A stretch of DNA of 64,000 nt, taken from an uncultured Duncaniella sp. GTDB taxonomy: Bacteria > Bacteroidota > Bacteroidia > Bacteroidales > Muribaculaceae. The stretch lies in the NCBI GenBank assembly GCA_910586305.1, contig CAJUGS010000006.1, positions 1-64,000 on the forward strand, in the 5' to 3' direction. Below the pieces are notes generated by a model. That model was not told where the DNA came from and ran no database searches. It saw only the letters and a list, made by a program, of their open reading frames with translations. A program made the translations under genes and the position numbers. Of this stretch, positions 41,841 through 50,054 are shown in pieces. The number at the start of each line of letters is the position of its first letter. Position 1 is the stretch's first letter.

Positions 41841-42664
41841 TGCTGAAAAAACTCATATATGTGATTGTCGCTGTCGCCGTGGCAGCCGGCGTGTGGAGCT
41901 GTTCGTCATCGAAAGGTGCGGGCGGCCAACATACTTCTATATCAGGCGAAGGACCGGATGTGAGGGCGCTTGCCGAGCGTCTTGCCGACAACGGTGACTG
42001 GCAGACAATGAAGATTCCCGTGAGCGTGGCTCTTAAGAAGCCTGTCTCGGCCAAAATCGGCGGCAGTATGACTCTGGTGAGAGGAGAGGAAATAAGGCTG
42101 TCGCTGAGATTTTTCGGTATGGAGGTGGCGGCCGCAAGTGTCACCGGCGACTCCGTGAAGGGATATGTGAAGATGCAGAAAATCTATGTGGCCGAGAGCC
42201 TTGACCGCTTTCTCGGCGGATTCCCGGCGTCGATCGACAATGTGCAGAGTCTGCTTCTTGCCAGGATATTCCAGATAGGCAGGACCACTCCCGATTTCAA
42301 CCGGTGTACATTTGGCGGAGATGCCTCTGTCTACACCGTGACTCCTCCCCGCGCGGCTTCGGGCCTGGACTATTCGTTTGTGGTCCGGACCGACGGAAAT
42401 CTTCTTACCACCCTTGAAATAGCCCATACAGGCGGCCACCGCGCCTCGGTGGAGTATGCCTATCCCCGCAATGTCTCTGACGGCAGGCCCGAATCGGTGG
42501 CTATATCCGGGAGTCTCAAGGGAAAGCCTGTGGAGGTCGAGGTCGGTTATTCCACGAGTGGTATAGACAGCTCGGCGCCGGCTCTCAAACCTTTTTCCAT
42601 ACCGCGCGGCTATCGCAAGGTATCCGCTTCCTCACTACTGAAGATGCTTGATTCGCTTAAATAG
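41837..42664 (+). CDS. DUF4292 lipoprotein
   Basis: 275 residues with a lipoprotein signal (Cys22 in VWSCSSSKG). The mature part matches DUF4292, a Bacteroidetes family that resembles the LolA/LolB lipoprotein-carrier fold: MKIPVSVALKKPVSAKIGGS, EEIRLSLRFFGMEVAAASV, VYTVTPPRA. A role in outer-membrane lipid or lipoprotein handling is plausible but unproven. The start is placed at the ATG-ATG at 41837 that overlaps the TPR stop rather than 41825. The stop overlaps the next gene's GTG start by one base. Confidence 0.85.
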   Translation: MMLKKLIYVIVAVAVAAGVWSCSSSKGAGGQHTSISGEGPDVRALAERLADNGDWQTMKIPVSVALKKPVSAKIGGSMTLVRGEEIRLSLRFFGMEVAAASVTGDSVKGYVKMQKIYVAESLDRFLGGFPASIDNVQSLLLARIFQIGRTTPDFNRCTFGGDASVYTVTPPRAASGLDYSFVVRTDGNLLTTLEIAHTGGHRASVEYAYPRNVSDGRPESVAISGSLKGKPVEVEVGYSTSGIDSSAPALKPFSIPRGYRKVSASSLLKMLDSLK

Positions 42665-44058
42665 TGCATATTACGAAACTGAAATACACCACTGTCCTGC
42701 GCAATCTCCTCATTCTGGCGGTCGCGCTGATTCTCGCTGTCCCTGCTACTGCCGACGGGAAGAACCGCCGTCGCTCGCGCAAGTCTTCTGCTCCGGCTCG
42801 CTCCATGGAGGCTGTGAGGAGAGAACAGAATGCCGCGCAGGTAAAGATTTCGGAGACGTCCAGCCAGCTCAATACCACCGGGCGCGAGCTTAAGAAGCAG
42901 CTCAACAGGCTGAACACGCTCAATGCCGACATAGAGTCTTCGACAATCCATCTGCGCAGGATGCGTACGGACATTGACTCGATAGGGTCGCATATCTCCG
43001 CTACGTCCGACTCGATAGCCATACTCGAGAAGAATCTCGAGACTCTCCGTTCGAACTACGTGGAGGCTTTGCGGCAGTTACAGCCTGTGACGGGGCATAT
43101 CAGCACACTTTCGTTTGTTTTTTCGGCCAAGAGTTTTTCGGAAGGATGGGCTAGAGTGAGGTATCTGCGCCGCTTCTCCCGCTGGCGTGAGGGGAAGGTG
43201 CGTGATATAGACAACGCGATAGACCGTATAGCCGAGCGCCGCCAGCATCTCACAGGTCTGCGCCATGCCCAGGACCGTGCCTACCGTCAGGCCGAGGTGG
43301 CAAGACAGCAGCTTGCCCGCGAGCATGAGGAGTCGAAGCAGCTTGTGAGCTCTCTCAAGAGCCGTGACAAGGAGCTGAGGGCCGAGCTTGCCGAGCAGAA
43401 GCGCCGTTCGGCCGCTCTTGACCGTGAGCTTGACCGTCTCATTGCCGAGGAGCAGGCCCGTATAGCCCGCGAGGAGGCCGAGCGCCAGAAGAAGGCCCGC
43501 GAGGCTGAACGCAGGCGCCAGAAGAGCGGATGCTCGGCCTCGCATGGTGGCGGCAGTAAGGCCGACACGCCTTCGGCCCGCGACGTGGCCTCGGCCAGGG
43601 CCGAGGAGATGGTGGCCGCCAACAATGATGTGTCGAAGCTTTCGGGGTCGTTTGCCGCCAGCAAAGGCCGACTCCTGTTTCCGGTTGCCGGCAGTTATAA
43701 GATTGTGAGGCGTTTCGGCCGTCAGCCCCATCCGACACTCAAGCACGTGATGACCGATAATGCCGGCATAGATATCGAAACTTCCGGAGGCACTACGGTG
43801 AGATCGGTCTACTCGGGCACCGTGTCGGCCATCTTCAAGCAAGATGGTTTTAATACCATCGTGATGCTTCGCCATGGCAAGTATCTCACAGTCTATGCCG
43901 GTCTCGGCTCTGTCTCTGTCCGCAAGGGCGAGAGAGTGAAGGCCGGAGAGTCGCTGGGTACCCTTCTGTCCGATCCTTCCAACTACGGGAAGGGTATCCT
44001 GCATTTTGAAATCCGCGACGAACGGCGCAAACTAAACCCGCAGCAGTGGGTGAGATAG
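42664..44058 (+). CDS. EnvC-like coiled-coil protein with degenerate LytM domain
   Basis: 464 residues: signal anchor (about 10-30), a long coiled coil (about 50-290; EKNLETLRSNYVEALRQL, AEQKRRSAALDRELDRLIAE), then a LytM domain (about 340-464). The zinc site is degenerate: HxGxD is DNAGIDIE, and the HxH block is GILHFEIRD with only the second histidine. This is the state of EnvC, which does not cut wall itself but activates amidases at division. I infer the same here. It starts at GTG 42664 inside the stop of DUF4292 (TAGTG). The active-type M23 protein lies at 36.2 kb. Confidence 0.88.
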   Translation: MHITKLKYTTVLRNLLILAVALILAVPATADGKNRRRSRKSSAPARSMEAVRREQNAAQVKISETSSQLNTTGRELKKQLNRLNTLNADIESSTIHLRRMRTDIDSIGSHISATSDSIAILEKNLETLRSNYVEALRQLQPVTGHISTLSFVFSAKSFSEGWARVRYLRRFSRWREGKVRDIDNAIDRIAERRQHLTGLRHAQDRAYRQAEVARQQLAREHEESKQLVSSLKSRDKELRAELAEQKRRSAALDRELDRLIAEEQARIAREEAERQKKAREAERRRQKSGCSASHGGGSKADTPSARDVASARAEEMVAANNDVSKLSGSFAASKGRLLFPVAGSYKIVRRFGRQPHPTLKHVMTDNAGIDIETSGGTTVRSVYSGTVSAIFKQDGFNTIVMLRHGKYLTVYAGLGSVSVRKGERVKAGESLGTLLSDPSNYGKGILHFEIRDERRKLNPQQWVR

Positions 44059-44104
44059 ACAAAACTTCCGTTCGATGAGTTTTGTTTATAGTAAAATACA
44101 TTGT

Positions 44105-45805
44105 ATGAAAACATTTGAAGAACTCGGGGTAGCAGCCCCGCTGCGTAAAGCCGTTGAAGAACTCGGCTTTGAAAACCCCATGCCGATCCAGGAACGCGTG
44201 ATACCGCGTCTGCTTGGTGACGCCCACGATATAATAGCTCTTGCCCAGACGGGCACTGGCAAGACTGCGGCTTTCGGACTTCCCGTGCTGCAGCGTGTGG
44301 ACCCGGCAATGAAGCAGCCTCAGGCTCTGATTCTCGCGCCCACACGTGAGCTGTGTCTGCAGATCAGCGGTGATCTTGTGGACTTTTCCATCTATGAGCC
44401 CGGAGTGAGGGTGATTCCCGTCTACGGAGGTTCGAGCATCGAGAGCCAGATACGTGCCGTGAGAACCGGCGCGCAGGTTATCGTGGCCACCCCCGGCCGT
44501 CTCATCGACCTGATCAAGCGTCATGTGGTGAAGCTCGACGAGGTGACCACCGTGGTGCTCGATGAGGCTGACGAGATGCTCAATATGGGTTTCCTTGACT
44601 CGATAGAGGAGATTCTCTCCCATGTGCCCGAGGACCGCAAGATGCTTCTCTTCTCGGCCACTATGCCCGAGGGTATCCTGAAGATAGCCAAGAGGTATAT
44701 GAAGGACTATGAGGAGATTGTGGTGGGTTCGCGCAACGAGGGAGCAGAGAATGTGCGCCACATATATTATATGGTGAACGCCCGCGACAAGTATCTCGCT
44801 CTCAAGCGTATTGCCGATAATTCGCCCAATATCTACGCCATAGTGTTCTGCCGCACTCGCCGTGACACCCAGGAGGTGGCTGACAGCCTGATACGCGACG
44901 GCTATAATGCCGAGGCACTCCACGGCGACCTGTCGCAGCAGCAGCGCGATATAGTGATGAAGAAGTTCCGCGACCGTGTGGTGTCGATTCTCGTGGCTAC
45001 CGATGTGGCTGCCCGCGGTCTTGATGTGAGCGATCTGACCCACGTCATCAACTACGGTCTGCCCGATGATACGGCTGTCTATACCCACCGTTCGGGCCGA
45101 ACCGGCCGTGCGGGCAAGTCGGGTGTCTCCATCGCCATCATACACTCGCGCGAGAAGGGCAAAATGCGCGAGATAGAGCGCATCATAGGCAAGAATTTCG
45201 AGCGCAAGGAGGTGCCCACTCCTGAGCATATCATAGAGAAGCAGCTCTACTGTCTGGCCGACCGCATAGAGCGTGTCAAGGTCAACGAGGACGAGATAGC
45301 CCGCTATATTCCCGGTATTTCCAGAAAGCTCGAGTGGCTGTCGGAGGAGGATCTCCTGAAGCGTGTAATATCGCTTGAGTTCAACCGATTGCTCGACTAC
45401 TACAAGGATGCTCCCAAGATTGATTTTATCGATGCCAAGCCCGAGAAGAAACGCAAGGGTGACAAGCCCGGACACGAACGCCCCAAGGATGACGCTGAAA
45501 AGGACCGCCGCACCGCGTCGAAGGGTATGGAGCGTATATATGTCAATGTGGGCAAGCGCGACGGCTTCTTTGCCGGAAACCTCATAGAGCTGCTCAACAA
45601 GCTCGTGCAGGGCAAGAGGGTCGACGTGGGCCGTATAGACCTGCTTCCGTCCTACTCGCTCTTTGATGTGAAGAAGTCTGACGCCCGCAAGGTGGTGGGC
45701 GCTCTCACCGGCGCCGAGTTCTTCGGCAAGAGGCTCCACAGCGAGATTGCCGATGCGGACCGCGACTATTCGAAGCTTGCCGATAAGAAGAGGAAAAGAA
45801 AGTAG
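44105..45805 (+). CDS. DEAD-box RNA helicase with DbpA-type RNA-binding domain
   Basis: 566 residues. RNA remodelling ATPase with motifs Q (GFENPMPIQERVIP), I (AQTGTGKTAAF), II (VLDEADEMLNMGF), III (FSATMP), V (VATDVAARGLDV) and VI (YTHRSGRTGRAGKSG). A basic linker (KKRKGDKPGHERPKDDAEK) leads to a C-terminal DbpA-like domain (RIYVNVGKRDGFFAGNLIEL, DLLPSYSLFDVKKSD), which in E. coli DbpA contacts 23S rRNA. Likely role is ribosome assembly or mRNA turnover. The start is the ATG at 44105, not the upstream in-frame one. Confidence 0.93.
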   Translation: MKTFEELGVAAPLRKAVEELGFENPMPIQERVIPRLLGDAHDIIALAQTGTGKTAAFGLPVLQRVDPAMKQPQALILAPTRELCLQISGDLVDFSIYEPGVRVIPVYGGSSIESQIRAVRTGAQVIVATPGRLIDLIKRHVVKLDEVTTVVLDEADEMLNMGFLDSIEEILSHVPEDRKMLLFSATMPEGILKIAKRYMKDYEEIVVGSRNEGAENVRHIYYMVNARDKYLALKRIADNSPNIYAIVFCRTRRDTQEVADSLIRDGYNAEALHGDLSQQQRDIVMKKFRDRVVSILVATDVAARGLDVSDLTHVINYGLPDDTAVYTHRSGRTGRAGKSGVSIAIIHSREKGKMREIERIIGKNFERKEVPTPEHIIEKQLYCLADRIERVKVNEDEIARYIPGISRKLEWLSEEDLLKRVISLEFNRLLDYYKDAPKIDFIDAKPEKKRKGDKPGHERPKDDAEKDRRTASKGMERIYVNVGKRDGFFAGNLIELLNKLVQGKRVDVGRIDLLPSYSLFDVKKSDARKVVGALTGAEFFGKRLHSEIADADRDYSKLADKKRKRK

Positions 45806-45864
45806 GTGGGGAAGAGGCCTTGTCCCGACTCTCCATATTCATCAACAACAATCACATTATAAAA

Positions 45865-46479
45865 ATGAGACATCTGTTTACAATTATGTTTGCCCTGATA
45901 GGTCTCGGTCTACAGGCTGCCACGGCTGCCGATGCTTTTGTGTCGGCTCCGTCGTCGGTGTTTCCTTTGCTCGACAAGAACACAAGGCTGGATATGCTGG
46001 ACTATTTCCGCAACGGGTTGTCGACACCGTCCAACAATCTGATGCAGGGCACGTCGGTTATCACTGCCCTTGAGCCTGCGTCGGTGAAGGTGAAGATGAC
46101 CGATTCGTCGACCGCGCAGGTGGTAGTGCTTCCTGCCGGTAGCGATACGGTGATTGCTTTGATTTCTACGGTGGCTACTCCGGGCCTTGACTCGACTATC
46201 TCGTTCTACGACAAGGACTGGCGTCCGCTCGACAATGGCAGGTACTTTTCCAAGCCGGGCTGGAAAGAGTGGATTCAGCCGGGAGGGAATATGGATGATG
46301 TCATCATGCAGACTCCTTTCATGCTGGCGTCCTATGACTATGATCCGGCCTCGTCCACGCTGACGCTGACCAACAATCTCTCAAAATTTCTCGATGCTGA
46401 TATCTATGATATGATTTCAGGGTCACTGCGTCCGAAGCTCACTTATCTCTGGACCGGCAAGAAATTCGATAAGAGATAG
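45865..46479 (+). CDS. DUF3256 exported protein
   Basis: 204 residues with a signal peptide (MFALIGLGLQAATA). The rest matches DUF3256, confined to Bacteroidetes: FPLLDKNTRLDMLDYFRNGL near the start, VKMTDSSTAQVVVLPAGSDT, and YDPASSTLTLTNNLSKFLD. No catalytic signature; small beta protein of the periplasm or outer membrane. It starts 59 bases after the helicase and ends before a strong terminator. Confidence 0.88.
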   Translation: MRHLFTIMFALIGLGLQAATAADAFVSAPSSVFPLLDKNTRLDMLDYFRNGLSTPSNNLMQGTSVITALEPASVKVKMTDSSTAQVVVLPAGSDTVIALISTVATPGLDSTISFYDKDWRPLDNGRYFSKPGWKEWIQPGGNMDDVIMQTPFMLASYDYDPASSTLTLTNNLSKFLDADIYDMISGSLRPKLTYLWTGKKFDKR

Positions 46480-46492
46480 TGATACCCCCACA

Positions 46493-46545
46493 GCCATCGG
46501 AATTGCACGTCTTCCCGTACATCGTGCAGTTCCGATGGCTTTTTT
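46493..46545 (+). terminator. Terminator after DUF3256
   Basis: A 17-base stem (46493-46509 with 46523-46539, one mismatch) followed by six T. Ends the rightward run from dut. Confidence 0.85.
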
Positions 46546-46698
46546 ATGCTTTACCCGTGTTAAGGTTTGTTGGCTTAAATGGCGCTAACTATCGCATAAA
46601 TTTCAATATATTCACAATTGAGTGCTATTTATAACCTTTGTTTACAATATTAAGCGATTTTTAAAATAAAAATTATTTTACATTTCGCAAAAAAGCAC
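46546..46698. other. AT-rich intergenic DNA before the inositol synthase promoter
   Basis: A very AT-rich stretch, the most AT-rich in the window (46620-46690), with no ORF or hairpin. It would make an upstream-activating or curved region for the promoter at 46699. Confidence 0.4.
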
Positions 46699-46706
46699 TA
46701 CTTTTG
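46699..46706 (+). promoter_or_regulatory. Promoter -7 box of the inositol-phosphate synthase gene
   Basis: TACTTTTG with TTTT (46676-46679) about 19 bases upstream. Leader about 105 bases before the ATG at 46818, enough for a regulatory structure, though none was recognised. Confidence 0.5.
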
Positions 46707-46817
46707 AAGGCTCTTTTGGATGAAGTGTGTTTTCTCCACTCATAACCTATCCTTACAGGAGCTACTTGAACAGATATCAATCATTTATAACACATCGTTT
46801 TTTTATTAACTGAAATC

Positions 46818-48161
46818 ATGAGTAACACTACTGTAAAACCCGCCAACGGCAAGCTTGGCGTACTCGTAGTTGGTCTCGGCGCCGTAACATCGACATTCAT
46901 GACCGGCGTCCTCATGGCTCGCAAGGGTCTTGCAAAGCCCGTCGGCTCCATGACGCAGTATGACAAAATCCGCGTAGGAAAGGGAGCAGACAAGAAATAT
47001 CTGAAATATGAAGAAATCGTGCCCATGGCCAGCCTCGACGACATCGTCTTCGGCGCCTGGGACGTATATCCCGCCAACGCTTACCAGAGCGCAAAATACG
47101 CTGAGGTTCTCCAGGACAAGGACATTGAGCCTGTCAAGGACGAGCTCGAGCAGATCGTGCCTATGAAGGCCGCTTTCGACCACAACTATGCCAAGCGTCT
47201 GAATGGTGACAACATCATGACCGGCAAGACCCGTTGGGAGATGGTCGAGCAGCTCCGCGAGGACATCCGCAACTTCAAGAAGGAGAAGGGTGTTGAGCGC
47301 GTCGTAGTGCTCTGGGCCGCTTCTACCGAAGTCTATGTTCCCATCGACATGAAGTATCACGGCACTCTGGCCGACCTCGAGGCTGCCATGAAGGCCGACG
47401 ACAAGGAGCACATCGCACCCTCTATGTGCTATGCCTATGCAGCTCTCTGCGAGGACGCTCCCTTCATCATGGGCGCTCCCAACACCACCGTTGACATCCC
47501 CGCTATGTGGGAGCTCAGCGAGAAGACCTGTATGCCCATCTCCGGCAAGGACTTCAAGACCGGCCAGACCCTTGTGAAGAGCGGTTTCGCTCCCATCATC
47601 GGCACCCGCTGCCTTGGTCTGAACGGCTGGTTCTCGACCAACATCCTCGGTAACCGCGACGGCCTCGTTCTCGACGAGCCCGCCAACTTCCGCACCAAGG
47701 AGGTTTCGAAGCTTTCCACTCTCGAGTCAATCCTCGTAGCCGAGGAGCAGCCCGATCTCTACGGCGCTAACTGCGGCGGTGCTGAGGAAGGCGGCCACGA
47801 AGGCTACTACCACAAGGTGCGTATCAACTACTATCCTCCGCGCAACGACAGCAAGGAAGGCTGGGACAACATCGATATCTTCGGCTGGATGGGCTATCCC
47901 ATGCAGATCAAGATCAACTTCCTCTGCCGCGACTCTATCCTCGCTGCTCCCCTCTGCCTTGACCTCGTGCTTCTGAGCGACCTCGCTGCCCGTGCAGGCC
48001 GTCACGGCATCCAGCGCTTCCTTGGCTTCTTCCTCAAGAGCCCGATGCACGACTACACCAAGGGTGAAGTGCCCGTCAACCACCTCTTCAAGCAGTATAC
48101 CGTTCTCAAGAACGCTATCCGCGAGATGGGCGGCTATGAGGCTGATGAGGAAATCGACTAA
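46818..48161 (+). CDS. ino1: Inositol-3-phosphate synthase (MIPS)
   Basis: MIPS turns glucose-6-phosphate into inositol-3-phosphate with bound NAD, the entry to inositol lipids that Bacteroidetes use in their membranes. 447 residues: NAD-binding LGVLVVGLGAVTSTFMTGVL (about 13-32), the ALCEDAPFIMGAPNTTVDIP block, SGKDFKTGQTLVKSGFAP and DSILAAPLCLDLVLLSDLA with the catalytic lysines (SGKDFKTGQTLVK). Length fits bacterial MIPS. The neighbouring gene is nadB, not the phosphatidylinositol-phosphate synthase that follows MIPS in Bacteroides, so the rest of the pathway must lie elsewhere. Strongly biased codons suggest high expression. Confidence 0.94.
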   Translation: MSNTTVKPANGKLGVLVVGLGAVTSTFMTGVLMARKGLAKPVGSMTQYDKIRVGKGADKKYLKYEEIVPMASLDDIVFGAWDVYPANAYQSAKYAEVLQDKDIEPVKDELEQIVPMKAAFDHNYAKRLNGDNIMTGKTRWEMVEQLREDIRNFKKEKGVERVVVLWAASTEVYVPIDMKYHGTLADLEAAMKADDKEHIAPSMCYAYAALCEDAPFIMGAPNTTVDIPAMWELSEKTCMPISGKDFKTGQTLVKSGFAPIIGTRCLGLNGWFSTNILGNRDGLVLDEPANFRTKEVSKLSTLESILVAEEQPDLYGANCGGAEEGGHEGYYHKVRINYYPPRNDSKEGWDNIDIFGWMGYPMQIKINFLCRDSILAAPLCLDLVLLSDLAARAGRHGIQRFLGFFLKSPMHDYTKGEVPVNHLFKQYTVLKNAIREMGGYEADEEID

Positions 48162-48210
48162 TACGCAGTCACTTCCCACGACTCATTACAAATCATATTG
48201 ATATGAAACG

Positions 48211-48242
48211 CAGAGGCTGTGTCCGTCAGGACACGGCCTCTG
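48211..48242 (+). terminator. Hairpin after the inositol-phosphate synthase gene
   Basis: A 14-base stem with one G-U pair (48211-48224 with 48229-48242). There is no T run, so termination would be weak. Confidence 0.5.
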
Positions 48243-48308
48243 TCGTGTATTTGCAGGACGGGGATACCGGGGTGTAATTTTCCGATAGGATTATTCGGAA
48301 AAAATGTG

Positions 48309-48316
48309 TAAGTTTG
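48309..48316 (+). promoter_or_regulatory. Promoter -7 box of nadB
   Basis: TAAGTTTG, 28 bases before the ATG at 48344; the in-frame TTG at 48314 lies inside the box and is therefore not the start. No exact -33 element. Confidence 0.5.
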
Positions 48317-48343
48317 CATCGGAATTTTTTGATTGCGTTTCAC

Positions 48344-49924
48344 ATGACACGTAAATATGACTATCTCGTAATCGGGTCGGGCATCGCCGGGATGAGCTTT
48401 GCCCTCAAGGTGGCCGGACACGGCACTGTGGCCCTTGTCTGCAAGACTACGCTCGACGAGGCTAATACTGCCCTCGCACAGGGAGGTGTGGCCTCTGTGA
48501 CTGACCTTAAAGTAGATGACTTTGAAAAGCATATACATGATACTATGGTGGCGGGCGACTGGCTTTCGGACCCCGAGGCTGTGGAGAAGGTGGTGCGCAA
48601 CGCCCCCTCGCAGATACGCGAGCTTATAGGCTGGGGTGTTGATTTCGACAAGAAGGAAGATGGCAGTTTCGACCTCCACCGCGAGGGTGGCCATTCGGAA
48701 TTCCGTATTCTCCACCATGCCGACAATACGGGTTTTGAGATTCAGGACTCTCTCATCAAGGCTGTGCGCTCCAATCCGAATATCGATATCTACGAGCACC
48801 ATTTTGCCATAGAGATTCTCACCCAGCACCATCTCGGCAAGATAGTGACCCGCCGCACTCCGGATATCACCTGTTATGGTGCCTATGTTCTCGATACGGA
48901 GACAGGCGTAGTGGACACTTTCCTCTCGCGCGTCACCCTTATAGCCACGGGTGGTGTAGGTGCGGTCTATCAGACTACTACGAATCCGCTTGTGGCGACA
49001 GGCGACGGTATTGCCATGGTGTATCGTGCAAAGGGTACTGTGAAGGATATGGAGTTCATCCAGTTCCATCCCACGGCTCTGTACCATCCGGGCGACCGTC
49101 CGTCGTTCCTGATCACGGAGGCTATGCGTGGCTACGGCGCCGTGTTGCGCAACAAGCGTGGCGAGGAGTTCATGCACAAGTATGACCCGCGCCTTTCGCT
49201 GGCTCCGCGTGACATCGTGGCCCGTGCCATCGACTCGGAGATGAAGCTTTCAGGCGACGACCATGTCTATCTCGATGTCACTCACAAGGATCCCGAGGAG
49301 ACCAAGAAGCATTTCCCCAATATATATGCAAAGTGTCTGTCGCTTGGTATAGACATCACAAAGGACTATATTCCCGTGGCTCCCGCTGCCCACTATCTGT
49401 GTGGCGGTATCAAGGTGGACGGAAACGGCGAGTCGAGCATCAAGCGTCTATATGCGGTGGGTGAGTGTTCGTGCACCGGTCTGCACGGCGGCAACCGTCT
49501 GGCCTCCAATTCGCTCATCGAGGCTGTGGTCTATGCCGACGCTGCCGCGGCCCATTCTATGGACAGTCTTGGCCACTATGACTTCCGCGACGATATACCT
49601 GAGTGGAACGACGAGGGAACGCGCCATCCCGAGGAGATGGTGCTCATAACCCAGAGCATAAAGGAGGTGAACCAGATCATGGGTACCTATGTGGGTATCG
49701 TCCGGTCCGACCTGCGTCTCGACCGTGCATGGAACCGTCTGGATATTCTGTATGAGGAGACTGAGAGACTCTTCAAGAGTTCCAAGGCCACGCGCGAGAT
49801 ATGCGAGCTGCGCAATATCATCAATGTGGGCTATCTCATCATGCGCCAGGCCAAGGAGCGCAAGGAGTCGAGAGGTCTGCACTACACGGTGGACTATCCG
49901 CCCGTGGCGCGCAGGCAGGAGTGA
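48344..49924 (+). CDS. nadB: L-aspartate oxidase NadB
   Basis: NadB oxidises aspartate to iminoaspartate with FAD, the first step of de novo NAD synthesis. 526 residues: FAD site YDYLVIGSGIAGMSFAL at the start, ANTALAQGGVASV, the capping-domain blocks GHSEFRILHHADNTG and EFIQFHPTALYHPG, PAAHYLCGGIKVDGNG and LHGGNRLASNSLIEAVVYA. These distinguish it from succinate dehydrogenase flavoproteins by context and length. nadA and nadC are not in the window. Confidence 0.95.
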   Translation: MTRKYDYLVIGSGIAGMSFALKVAGHGTVALVCKTTLDEANTALAQGGVASVTDLKVDDFEKHIHDTMVAGDWLSDPEAVEKVVRNAPSQIRELIGWGVDFDKKEDGSFDLHREGGHSEFRILHHADNTGFEIQDSLIKAVRSNPNIDIYEHHFAIEILTQHHLGKIVTRRTPDITCYGAYVLDTETGVVDTFLSRVTLIATGGVGAVYQTTTNPLVATGDGIAMVYRAKGTVKDMEFIQFHPTALYHPGDRPSFLITEAMRGYGAVLRNKRGEEFMHKYDPRLSLAPRDIVARAIDSEMKLSGDDHVYLDVTHKDPEETKKHFPNIYAKCLSLGIDITKDYIPVAPAAHYLCGGIKVDGNGESSIKRLYAVGECSCTGLHGGNRLASNSLIEAVVYADAAAAHSMDSLGHYDFRDDIPEWNDEGTRHPEEMVLITQSIKEVNQIMGTYVGIVRSDLRLDRAWNRLDILYEETERLFKSSKATREICELRNIINVGYLIMRQAKERKESRGLHYTVDYPPVARRQE

Positions 49925-49954
49925 ACTCCGGAACAGTAGACGATATAACGAAGA

Positions 49955-49990
49955 AGAGGGTCTGTCAGAATTCAATTTGACAGGCCCTCT
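49955..49990 (+). terminator. Hairpin after nadB
   Basis: A 13-base stem with one G-U pair (49955-49967 with 49978-49990), followed by GTGTCTG. The convergent antiporter gene ends at 50055. Confidence 0.55.
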
Positions 49991-50054
49991 GTGTCTGATA
50001 TAATCCGGATTATGGTGTTGTGCAGGAGGAGTGAGTGGTGTGTCGTATTGGCGG

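Noticed and set aside
36208..44058. Possible single cell-wall operon spanning from the M23 gene to the EnvC-like gene
   Set aside because: A bidirectional terminator at 37096-37136 and separate two-component and dut genes break it up.
43886..45739. Very long leftward open frame (617 codons) opposite the DEAD-box helicase
   Set aside because: It mirrors the helicase in codon position, has repetitive Leu/His/Val composition and no family motif. Long antisense frames are expected in strongly GC3-biased genes.
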